64,000 nt of DNA from positions 62,001 through 126,000 of the forward strand of contig MPMG01000011.1 of assembly GCA_002238485.1 (NCBI GenBank), written 5' to 3'. How positions within the stretch are numbered: position 1 is the stretch's first letter; each line of letters starts with the position of its first letter. Shown one piece after another: positions 53,973 to 61,114 of the stretch. A program made the position numbers and the translations under genes. The stretch comes from Chloroflexi bacterium bin20. GTDB lineage: Bacteria; Chloroflexota; Anaerolineae; Aggregatilineales; Phototrophicaceae. Below the pieces are notes generated by a model. That model worked only from the letters and a program-made list of their open reading frames with translations, had not been told where the DNA came from and did no database searches.

Positions 53973-54808
53973 GGATCGACGCCTATGGGGCAGCCCCGCC
54001 TCCGCCGGGCATGTACGACTTTGCGGCGCAGGTACGCAGTGGCAGCGACGGCTTCGACAACGTGAGCGACTCCGACATCGCCCAATTTCACGCGCTGGGT
54101 TTTTTGGTCCTGCACAATGCCTTTGATGCTGCGCAGGTCGAGTCGGCGCGGGCTGGCTTGCAGGCGGCAATTTTGCGCGGCGGCGACAACATCAGCTACG
54201 AGGCAGGGGCGCGCGACCAATTGCCCCGACTCAGCCAAGACAAGCGGCTGGACAGCGTGCGCAAGCTCATGCCCATCATTGACAGCGATGCGCGATTGCG
54301 GCAATGCGCCGAGAATCTGCTGCTGCTTGATGTGGTCGGGCGCATCCTGGGCGAGCAGCCGGCGCTTTCGCAAGATATGGCGCTGCTCAAACCACCGCTC
54401 ATCGGCCGCGAAAAACCCTGGCATCAAGACATGGCTTATTTCGACTATCCCGGTGGCACGACCATCCTTGGCGTCTGGATCGCCCTGGACGAGACGCTGC
54501 CAGAAAATGGCTGCATGATGCTCATCCCAGGCAGCCATCTTGAAGGACCCGTCCTGCATTTCCAGCGGCGCGACTGGCAGATCTGCGATACGGATGTGCC
54601 AGTGGGCCGCAGCGTGGCTGTGCCTCTGTCGCCAGGTGGCTGTCTGCTATTTCATTGCCTGCTGCAGCACGGCACGCCACCCAGCCGCTCGCGCAGACGC
54701 CGCTGGGCTTTGCAATTTCACTATCATGGCGTCAGCGTCGAAGCCCTGCCAGACAGCGCGCATCGTTTGCAAGTCTTTGGCGCAGATGGCAAAGATGCCA
54801 GTTGCTGA
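53969..54808 (+). CDS. Phytanoyl-CoA dioxygenase (PhyH) family protein
   Basis: A 279-residue Fe(II)/2-oxoglutarate-type dioxygenase. The iron triad is His152 and Asp154 in PWHQDMAYF and His234 in LLQHGTPPS, with the 2-oxoglutarate-binding arginine at about 242-245. GCMMLIPGSH at 181-190 is a strong family motif. The substrate could be a lipid, amino acid or natural product. Translation is coupled to the unknown protein upstream, which may be its partner. YchF follows convergently after 24 bases. Confidence 0.87.
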   Translation: MRIDAYGAAPPPPGMYDFAAQVRSGSDGFDNVSDSDIAQFHALGFLVLHNAFDAAQVESARAGLQAAILRGGDNISYEAGARDQLPRLSQDKRLDSVRKLMPIIDSDARLRQCAENLLLLDVVGRILGEQPALSQDMALLKPPLIGREKPWHQDMAYFDYPGGTTILGVWIALDETLPENGCMMLIPGSHLEGPVLHFQRRDWQICDTDVPVGRSVAVPLSPGGCLLFHCLLQHGTPPSRSRRRRWALQFHYHGVSVEALPDSAHRLQVFGADGKDASC

Positions 54809-54832
54809 TGGGAGCGGTATTGAAGCGCGCTT

Positions 54833-55912
54833 CTAGCTGCTGTGGCGGATGTTCATGATGTCGCCGTCTTGCACAAGATACTCCTTGCCTTCCAGCCGCT
54901 GCCTGCCCGCCGCTTTGACGGCGCTTTCGCTGCCCAGCTCGAGCAGATCGGCATAGCGGAAGACCTCGGCCCGGATGAAACCGTGCTCGAAGTCGCTATG
55001 AATGAGACCGGCTGCTTGTTTGGCGCTCGCGCCAACCGGGAAGCTCCAGGCGCGCACCTCGTCTCCACCGATCGTGAAGAAGGACTGAATGCCCAGCAGC
55101 TGGTAGGACAAACGAATGACCTTGCTGCGCGACAATTCGACGATGCCATATTCGTCCATGAACAAGGCGGCGTCGGCGGCATCCAGCTGGGCGAGCTCGG
55201 CTTCCAGCGCGCCTTGAATGACAGCCAGCGCCGCTCGCGGGTAGGGCAGTTGTACATCCAGGCTCGCCGCGTCTGATTCGTCGCCCAAATTCAGCAGCGC
55301 CAGCACCGGTTTGCGCGTCAAAAAGCCAAAGCCGCGGAGCAATTTTTCTTCGGCGGCGTCCAATGACAGGCTGCGCAGAGGCTGCTCGGCTTCCAGATGC
55401 GCATGCAGTTTTTCGAATAGCGGCTCTTCGACCAGCAGGCTTTTGTCGGCTTTGGAGCCCTTGAGTCGCAGCTCCGATTCGATGCGCCCCAATCGCGCTT
55501 CCACCGCCAACAAGTCCAGCAGCAGGAATTCGCTGTCGATGATTTCCAGGTCCTGGGCGGGGTCGATGCGCTGGTAGGGATGGGGCACGCGCGGGTCGTC
55601 AAAGCAGCGCAACACATGTAAAAAGCCGTCCACCTGCGATAGTTCGCTGCGGAATTGCCCGGCCAGTCCGCCCTCGCCGATGCCTTCGTCCAGGCCAGCC
55701 ACATCGGCATAGGTGATTTGGGCATACGTGCTTTTTCTCGGTTGATACACCTGGCACAGATGATTGACGCGCTCGTCAGGCACGCGCAAGGTGGCGCTGT
55801 TCATCGCGAATTGCCCGCTGGAGGCTGCGCTGGTCTGAAAGTCGCCGCCGGTGAGCGCGTTGAAGATGGTGGTCTTGCCGCTGTTGGGCAAGCCAATGAT
55901 GGCGAGTCGCAT
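54833..55912 (-). CDS. ychF: YchF/OLA1-type nucleotide-binding GTPase-superfamily ATPase
   Basis: A 359-residue conserved P-loop protein associated with ribosomes and redox stress. The P-loop GLPNSGKTT is at 7-15, switch and G3 ADVAGLDEG near 69-77, and the C-terminal TGS-type domain ends with EYLVQDGDIMNIRH. In the G4 position ALLNLGDES replaces the NKxD of GTPases, as in other YchF proteins that prefer ATP. Length is typical. It is single-copy core in bacteria; no neighbour relation is evident. Confidence 0.92.
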   Translation of the reverse strand: MRLAIIGLPNSGKTTIFNALTGGDFQTSAASSGQFAMNSATLRVPDERVNHLCQVYQPRKSTYAQITYADVAGLDEGIGEGGLAGQFRSELSQVDGFLHVLRCFDDPRVPHPYQRIDPAQDLEIIDSEFLLLDLLAVEARLGRIESELRLKGSKADKSLLVEEPLFEKLHAHLEAEQPLRSLSLDAAEEKLLRGFGFLTRKPVLALLNLGDESDAASLDVQLPYPRAALAVIQGALEAELAQLDAADAALFMDEYGIVELSRSKVIRLSYQLLGIQSFFTIGGDEVRAWSFPVGASAKQAAGLIHSDFEHGFIRAEVFRYADLLELGSESAVKAAGRQRLEGKEYLVQDGDIMNIRHSS

Positions 55913-56284
55913 TTTGGACTAGGTCCCCCTATTGAGCCAGGCGCTGCAATTCTAGTCGCACACAGGGCGAGTCTGTAGGGGCTTGTCCGACAATTGGCAA
56001 ATGCTCGTTTATAGCAACTCCAGAAAACTGCGCGCCATACCTGGAGACTGGCCAATATCAGCGCGAGAAACACAAAAAAAACGGGCGACCCCGCTTCGGA
56101 ATCGCCCGCCTTGGGCCCCCCCCCCGCCCCCCCCCAAACCGGGCGGGGGGACGAACCCCCCCCCCCCCCCCACCCACAACGGGGGGGCGCGACACCCCCC
56201 CCCTCAGCCCCCCCGAAAAGTGGGGGGGAAGCACAACCCCCCTCAGTCCCCCCGAAAAGTCGGGGGGAAGCACAACCCCCCGTC
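55913..56284. repeat. Gene-free region: terminator, C-rich runs and tandem family A repeats
   Basis: No gene is seen. A family B start (TGTAGGGGCTTGTCC) lies at 55975-55990. A terminator lies at 56074-56108. From about 56117 to 56202 there are long C runs, several of ten or more, broken by short mixed bases. Two clear 39-base tandem copies follow (TCAG at 56204 and 56243), each with a CCCCCCGAAAAGT...GGGGGG hairpin and AAGCACAAC; the next TCAG falls at the 3' end of the beta-helix gene. Confidence 0.7.
56074..56108 (-). terminator. Rho-independent terminator of the beta-helix/SH3 gene
   Basis: On the minus strand CGGGCGA (56108-56102) pairs with TCGCCCG (56088-56082) around a 13-base loop and is followed by eight T (56081-56074). 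It lies about 180 bases beyond the gene's stop. Confidence 0.7.
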
Positions 56285-58018
56285 TCAGCCGCAAGTCCCG
56301 ATCTGCTCGACGAAGGCGGCGCTGATCCAGCCCTTCGCGCCCATGAAATCGACCTTGAGCCAGCCATCGGTCCGTTCCAGCGCCGTCAACTTGATGTTGA
56401 ATGGCAGGATGTCGATGATCTCCCCGCCGGGACTGGCGCGCAAGTTCAGGATGTATTGCGTTCTCACCATGCAGTATTGCAGGCTCTGATAGACTGGCGG
56501 GATGGCGGTAGGTACGGGGGCGGGCGGGCCGGCAACCAGGGCGACCTGACCGGGGGCATCGATTGGCGCGCAGATCAAGCCCGGGTGATAGAAGGGTGGC
56601 AAGTCCGCGATTGTGCGGGGCAGCGCGGCGGTGTCGACGAATTTGATCGAACCGCTGGCAGCGCGGAAGCAGACCTGCGTGTTTGGCGAAACCCAGCCCC
56701 AGATATCCACAGTTGCGTAGGGCATGGCGGCGACAAGCTCGGGGTGGCCAAGCCCGGCGGGGTGGTTGACGCGCTGGCAGGCTGTGCCGGGGCCGGCGTT
56801 GTTAACCACGATATCGGGCTGCAGGGTCTGGCAGGTTTGGGCGGGTGAGTACTTGAAGACCGCTACGCCTCTGCTGCCACTGCTGTCGCTGGATGCTCCA
56901 CTGCTGCCGCCACTGCTGCCGCTGGATGCTCCACTGCTGCCACTGGATGCTCCACTGCTGCCGCTGGATGCCCTCACGGGCGAATTGTTCTGCGTCGGCG
57001 GATGATATTCATAAGCGCCGATGTCGCAGTTGGTGTTGCCCGCTGGTTGTGGTCGGCTAAAGCCGCGCTGGTCTTCTGTGACGCCGCTGATGCAAGTCGC
57101 CGCGTTCCTCGCCGGGCTGTTGGCCGGGATGGTGTAGTATGGCGGGCTGCCGGTCGGGCTGGACGACAGTAGCGGATCGCTGGTCAGTTGGTTCAGCGTA
57201 CATTTCGAGGCGTTGCCCGTGCCGCCGATGATATTGCCGCTGAGGGTGACGAAGTTGCCATCCGAGTTGTTGACGGAATCGCAGTTTATCCCCTGGTTGC
57301 CGTAGATGATGCTGTTTTGCAGGTGCACAGTGCCAAAATTCAAACGCAGTCCGCCGCGATTGGTGCTGCCGGTGCGTTTGTTTCCGGTGATGGTCACATG
57401 CCGCAACGTGACTGTGGGGGTGTTGCTGACGCTGCCCTCGCCGATAAAGATGCCGCCGCCCGACGCAGCCGTGTTGCCATAGATTGTGCTGTTGGTAATG
57501 GTGACTGTGCCGCCGCCCGCCACCCCGATGCCGCCGCCATTCTGGGTCGCCGTATTGCCGTGGACGGCGCTGCGACTCATGTTCAGCGTGGCGCCGTTTG
57601 CGACCCAGATGCCGCCACCGTGTTTTCCACTACTGCTGGTTGTGCTGTTGCGCACGACAACCTGATTCAAGGTGGCTGTCCCTACTACTTGCAGCCCGGC
57701 CCCGTTGCCGCCGGATCTGGCGAAATTGCTAATGATCAAGCGGTTCAGCGTGAGATGTGCCCCCACATAAACGGTAAACGCATAATAGGTATCCGCGCCG
57801 TTAATCGTGTAGCCATTGCCGTTGATGGTGATATTAGCCGTGATCGTTTCGGGATATGTGCTCAGGGTGATGTTGCCGGTGATGTTGATGGTGTCGGCTT
57901 CGCTGTTGGCATTGGCCGAGGCGATGGCGCTGACCAGCGTGGCGCTGTTGTTGGCGGTGAATGTCGCGGCGGATACCTGGAACGCCGGAAGCAGAAACAG
58001 GACCAGCGCAATGAGCAT
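56285..58018 (-). CDS. Secreted beta-helix protein with Ser/Gly linker and C-terminal SH3-like domain
   Basis: A 577-residue exported protein. Residues 1-17 form a short signal peptide (ending QVSA). Residues 18 to about 335 are a right-handed beta-helix with repeats such as GGGIGVAGGG and STIYGNTAASGGGIF, closing with SPARNAATC and DIGAYEYHPP. A linker of repeated SSGSSGAS follows, encoded by tandem DNA copies at about 56873-56970. The rest has Cys-rich stretches and, from about residue 510, an SH3b-like domain (YILNLRASPGGEIIDILP). Function is likely surface or glycan binding. The signal peptide lacks basic residues, so the start may lie in the disturbed upstream sequence. Confidence 0.78.
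   Translation of the reverse strand: MLIALVLFLLPAFQVSAATFTANNSATLVSAIASANANSEADTINITGNITLSTYPETITANITINGNGYTINGADTYYAFTVYVGAHLTLNRLIISNFARSGGNGAGLQVVGTATLNQVVVRNSTTSSSGKHGGGIWVANGATLNMSRSAVHGNTATQNGGGIGVAGGGTVTITNSTIYGNTAASGGGIFIGEGSVSNTPTVTLRHVTITGNKRTGSTNRGGLRLNFGTVHLQNSIIYGNQGINCDSVNNSDGNFVTLSGNIIGGTGNASKCTLNQLTSDPLLSSSPTGSPPYYTIPANSPARNAATCISGVTEDQRGFSRPQPAGNTNCDIGAYEYHPPTQNNSPVRASSGSSGASSGSSGASSGSSGGSSGASSDSSGSRGVAVFKYSPAQTCQTLQPDIVVNNAGPGTACQRVNHPAGLGHPELVAAMPYATVDIWGWVSPNTQVCFRAASGSIKFVDTAALPRTIADLPPFYHPGLICAPIDAPGQVALVAGPPAPVPTAIPPVYQSLQYCMVRTQYILNLRASPGGEIIDILPFNIKLTALERTDGWLKVDFMGAKGWISAAFVEQIGTCG
56873..56970 (-). repeat. Tandem repeats coding for the Ser/Gly linker
   Basis: Units built on GGATGCTCCACTGCTGCC (plus strand) recur four to five times with small changes, coding for SSGAS-type peptides on the minus strand. 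Copy number may vary among strains. Confidence 0.7.
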
Positions 58019-58533
58019 TAACTTGAAGGCAAAAGCGGATTGGAAATGAAACGAAGCGGAATTGTTACGCGATATTACGGGGGGGGGGGGGGATATTGCG
58101 TTTAAAAGCGTTTTTTTTTCAATACTCCATTTTTCCCGGGGGGGTTCCTGGGGGGAAGGGGTATAGTGCGCTTAACAGCGTTCATCTTTCAATACTCCAT
58201 TCTTGCCTGGGCGATGTCATGTGGAGAAGCGCTTGTTTTGGAACGCATAGATAAAATACCTATTTTATCGCATACTTTTCAATGATAATGCCATTTCCTG
58301 GCTTGTCAAGCAATTTGCGAGAAACGGGAGTGGCGAATGCTGTGGTTAAAGACACCCCCCTCAGTCCCCCCGAAAAGTCGGGGGGAGGCAACGGCGCGCG
58401 CGGATTTCTACGCATGTCGGGGATGGGGAAACGCCATATACACGGAATTCGCCACCCCCGGGGCGATTAGCGTGGATTTGGGACACAAGAGATTCTCTGC
58501 GCCTTCTGCGGTGAATTGACCTTGTGTCGAGCA
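58019..58533. repeat. Gene-free region: G run, 70-base-period duplication and family A/C repeats
   Basis: No gene is seen. Fourteen G lie at 58079-58092. Positions 58091-58141 and 58161-58211 are two copies of one sequence, offset by exactly 70 bases, with identical AATACTCCAT in both. A long family A copy fills 58353-58467, and a family C element (TTCTGCGGTGAATTGAC) lies at 58490-58519. The 5' region of the beta-helix gene must be at the left edge. Confidence 0.65.
58353..58467 (+). repeat. Dispersed hairpin repeat, family A, longest copy
   Basis: CCCCCCTCAGTCCCCCCGAA followed by AAGTCGGGGGGAGGCAACGG, then GCGCGCGCGGATTTCT, GGGGATGGGGAAACGCCATA and TTCGCC. It can be aligned with 20091-20215 (same strand) and 15801-15880 (opposite strand) well beyond the hairpin, so it is a structured repeat and not just a G/C run. 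Confidence 0.75.
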
Positions 58534-59982
58534 TCACCCATACAAGCGCCGATACAGCTCGGACTGTCGTTCTCGCGCGGCACGCATCGTCTCGACTCGC
58601 GCCGGTATAGGCTGCGCGATGCGGCTGATTTGCGGAAGCTCTGCGTCCAGCGCCACCCCATCCAGGCTGCGCCGCATCATCAGCGCCACGCCACGCGCCG
58701 TAACTTCGCTTTCTGCCAGCAGCAAGATGGGGCAATCAAAGGCGTCCGCCAGCATTTGCGCCCAGGCCTTGGAAGCATTCAGCGCGCCACCTCCCGCCAG
58801 CACAGTCGCCTCGGGCGATTCCAGTTGCTGATAGATGAGCGACAGTCGCAGCGCCACCGCTTCCAGATGCGCTTGCAGCAGGTCGAGCCGGCTGGTGCTG
58901 CGGCGGAGGCCATGGATGGTGCCGCTGGCATCGGTTTGCCAGCCCGGGGCGCGTTCCCCCGCCAGCAGCGGCAGCACGACCAGTCCGTGGACAGCGGGCG
59001 GACGAGCGATCAACTGGGCGTCCAGGTCGGCTGTCTCGCGCAGCAGATCGCGCCACAGCCATTGATAGACATTGCCGCCTTCGCTGGTTGCGCCGCCGAC
59101 CAAGGGCATATCTGCGCTCACCAGGTAACGCCACAAGCCATCTGGCACGCGCTGCGCATTTTTCACTGCGCGCAGTGCCGCCGTTGTGCCGATGGTCAGG
59201 GCGATATACCGCGCATCCACCGCGCCCGAACCGACATTGGCAGCCGCGCCATCGCCCACAGCCAGGAAGAAAGGCACATCGCGCAGGGTTTTCCAGCGCC
59301 GGGCATAGGCATCGGTCAAGCCGATCTGCGCATCGTCATAATCCGCCAGCGACGGCAATCTCGGCAGCAGGCCAGCGCCACAGAGCTGTCGCGCATACTC
59401 GGCGTGCCATTGGCAAGTTTCGCTTTCCAGCAGCCCTGTCCAACTGGCGACAGACAAGCTCGTGGGCATGTCGCGCCCGAACCAGCGCGCGTAGCAATAG
59501 CCGCCGATATCGCTGATGCGCTGGATTCGCGCTGCGGCTGCGGGCTGGTGATGGCAGAGCCAGTTGTATTGCGCGGGCAAATAGGCCGTATGCAGCCGAC
59601 AGCCGGTCGCCTGATGATAGTCGCCTGCATCGCCAGCCAGTTTTTCCAGCAACTGCGGAATCTGCTCGTGGCTGCGCGTATCGGCATAGGTGATCAGCGG
59701 TGTGCAAGCCTGTCTATGGGCATCGATGCCCAGCCAGTTGCCGACGAAGCAAGCCATGCCCAGCGCGCGGATGTCATCGGCGGACGGATGCTGCAAGATC
59801 TCGTCAATGCAGCTTTCCACCAGCGCGCACAGCCCCTCGGCTTTGGCAGTGGATGCGCCATAACTATCACTGGCGAAATCGTGCGTCCGGCTGACGACAG
59901 CCCCCGGCAGCAAACGCGCCTCGTCATCAAAAAGCAGCGTCCGCGCCGATGAACTGCCCAGATCGATGACCAGCAGCGACAT
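58534..59982 (-). CDS. FGGY-family carbohydrate kinase
   Basis: A 482-residue sugar kinase of the xylulokinase/gluconokinase type. The N-terminal phosphate loop DLGSSSARTLLFD is at 7-19; LTIGTTAALR near 286-295 and VLAGGGALNASKAW near 392-405 form the second nucleotide site; EVTARGVALM follows near 427. It phosphorylates a sugar or sugar acid in the cytoplasm; gluconate or a pentulose is likely. The start directly abuts the stop of the aldo/keto reductase gene (TAG then ATG), so the pair works in one operon. Confidence 0.88.
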   Translation of the reverse strand: MSLLVIDLGSSSARTLLFDDEARLLPGAVVSRTHDFASDSYGASTAKAEGLCALVESCIDEILQHPSADDIRALGMACFVGNWLGIDAHRQACTPLITYADTRSHEQIPQLLEKLAGDAGDYHQATGCRLHTAYLPAQYNWLCHHQPAAAARIQRISDIGGYCYARWFGRDMPTSLSVASWTGLLESETCQWHAEYARQLCGAGLLPRLPSLADYDDAQIGLTDAYARRWKTLRDVPFFLAVGDGAAANVGSGAVDARYIALTIGTTAALRAVKNAQRVPDGLWRYLVSADMPLVGGATSEGGNVYQWLWRDLLRETADLDAQLIARPPAVHGLVVLPLLAGERAPGWQTDASGTIHGLRRSTSRLDLLQAHLEAVALRLSLIYQQLESPEATVLAGGGALNASKAWAQMLADAFDCPILLLAESEVTARGVALMMRRSLDGVALDAELPQISRIAQPIPARVETMRAARERQSELYRRLYG

Positions 59983-60966
59983 CTAGCCGCCGAGGATGGC
60001 TTCGATTCGCGCCAGCTCCTCGTCGCTGAAGCCGAGATTGTCCAGCGCGCCCACGGCATCCACGATTTGCGATGATTTGCTTGCGCCGATCAAAGCCGAT
60101 GTCATCTGTGGGTGGCGCAAGGTCCAGGCCAGCGCCAGTTGTGCCATCGTTTGTCCGCGTTCCATAGCGAGCTCGTTCAATGCGCGCACTTTGTCGAGCT
60201 TGGCGGCCGGCAATTTATCGCTCCACTGATTCTTGATGGCGCGCGAATCGCCCGGCACGGCGTCGATGTACTTGTTGGTCAGGATGCCTTGATCCAGCGG
60301 CGAGAAGCAGATGCAGCCGACGCCCTCCTGCCCCAGCACATCCAGCAAGCCGTCTTCGATCCAGCGGTCGAACATGTTGTAGCGCGGCTGGTGGACCAGG
60401 CAGGGTGTGCCCAACTCCCGCAAGATATCGACAGCCTGTTTGGTCATCTCGGGACGATAGCTGGATATGCCGGCGTAGAGAGCGCGGCCGCTGCGTACGA
60501 TGGTATCCAGTGCCGACATGGTCTCTTCCAGCGGCGTATCGGGGTCGGGGCGGTGGCTATAAAAGATATCGAAGTATTCCAGCCCGGTGCGCTTGAGGCT
60601 TTGGTCGCAACTGGCGATCAAGTATTTGCGCGAGCCCCACTCGCCATAGGGTCCGGGCCACATGCGATAGCCGGCTTTGTTGGAGACGATCAACTCATCG
60701 CGGTAGGGCGCCAGATCCTGGCGATAGATGGCGCCAAATGTGTCTTCGGCGCTGCCAGGCGGCGGACCATAATTGTTGGCGATATCAATGTGGGTGACGC
60801 CCAGATCAAAGGCCGTGCGCAGCATATCGCGCGAATTCTCCAGCAAGTCGTTGCCGCCGAAGTTCCACCAGATTCCCAGCGAAATGGCGGGCAGCAGCAG
60901 ACCACTCTTGCCACTGCGGCGATAGTCAATGGAGTCGTAGCGCGATTGCGCGGCTTGGTAGGGCAT
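59983..60966 (-). CDS. Aldo/keto reductase (YghZ-like)
   Basis: A 327-residue NADPH-dependent reductase with the catalytic tetrad Asp61, Tyr66 (DIANNYGPPPGSAE), Lys97 (NKAGY) and His138 (YSHRPD). The NYGPPPGSAE insertion and GYRMWPGPYGEWGSRKYL match the YghZ (L-glyceraldehyde 3-phosphate reductase) group. It is directly followed by an FGGY kinase, suggesting a short sugar-use route such as reduction then phosphorylation. The promoter lies in the 148-base gap shared with the divergent membrane protein gene. Confidence 0.9.
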   Translation of the reverse strand: MPYQAAQSRYDSIDYRRSGKSGLLLPAISLGIWWNFGGNDLLENSRDMLRTAFDLGVTHIDIANNYGPPPGSAEDTFGAIYRQDLAPYRDELIVSNKAGYRMWPGPYGEWGSRKYLIASCDQSLKRTGLEYFDIFYSHRPDPDTPLEETMSALDTIVRSGRALYAGISSYRPEMTKQAVDILRELGTPCLVHQPRYNMFDRWIEDGLLDVLGQEGVGCICFSPLDQGILTNKYIDAVPGDSRAIKNQWSDKLPAAKLDKVRALNELAMERGQTMAQLALAWTLRHPQMTSALIGASKSSQIVDAVGALDNLGFSDEELARIEAILGG

Positions 60967-61075
60967 GGGTGCTTCTCCTTTATCGGCTTTGTCACAGATT
61001 TCTGTCCGCGATTATAGCGCAATCCCCGCCAGCGCTCGAAGGACGAACAAGGGTAACGCCTGCCCAAGCCCGTGC

Positions 61076-61081
61076 TACAAT
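61076..61081 (+). promoter_or_regulatory. -10 element of the 831-residue membrane protein gene
   Basis: TACAAT stands 33 bases before ATG 61115; GGGGA at 61104-61108 is the ribosome site. No clear -35 is seen. Confidence 0.4.
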
Positions 61082-61114
61082 ACAGCCTGAATCTGACAAA
61101 ATGCGGGGACAGCC

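Noticed and set aside
56204-56283. Possible CRISPR array in the 39-base tandem repeats
   Set aside because: The units are repeated in full without unique spacers, contain a G/C hairpin and have no cas genes nearby.
58516-59952. 478-codon open frame opposite the FGGY kinase gene
   Set aside because: The kinase on the minus strand has both nucleotide motifs; the opposite frame is compositionally random and rich in His, Arg and Gln.
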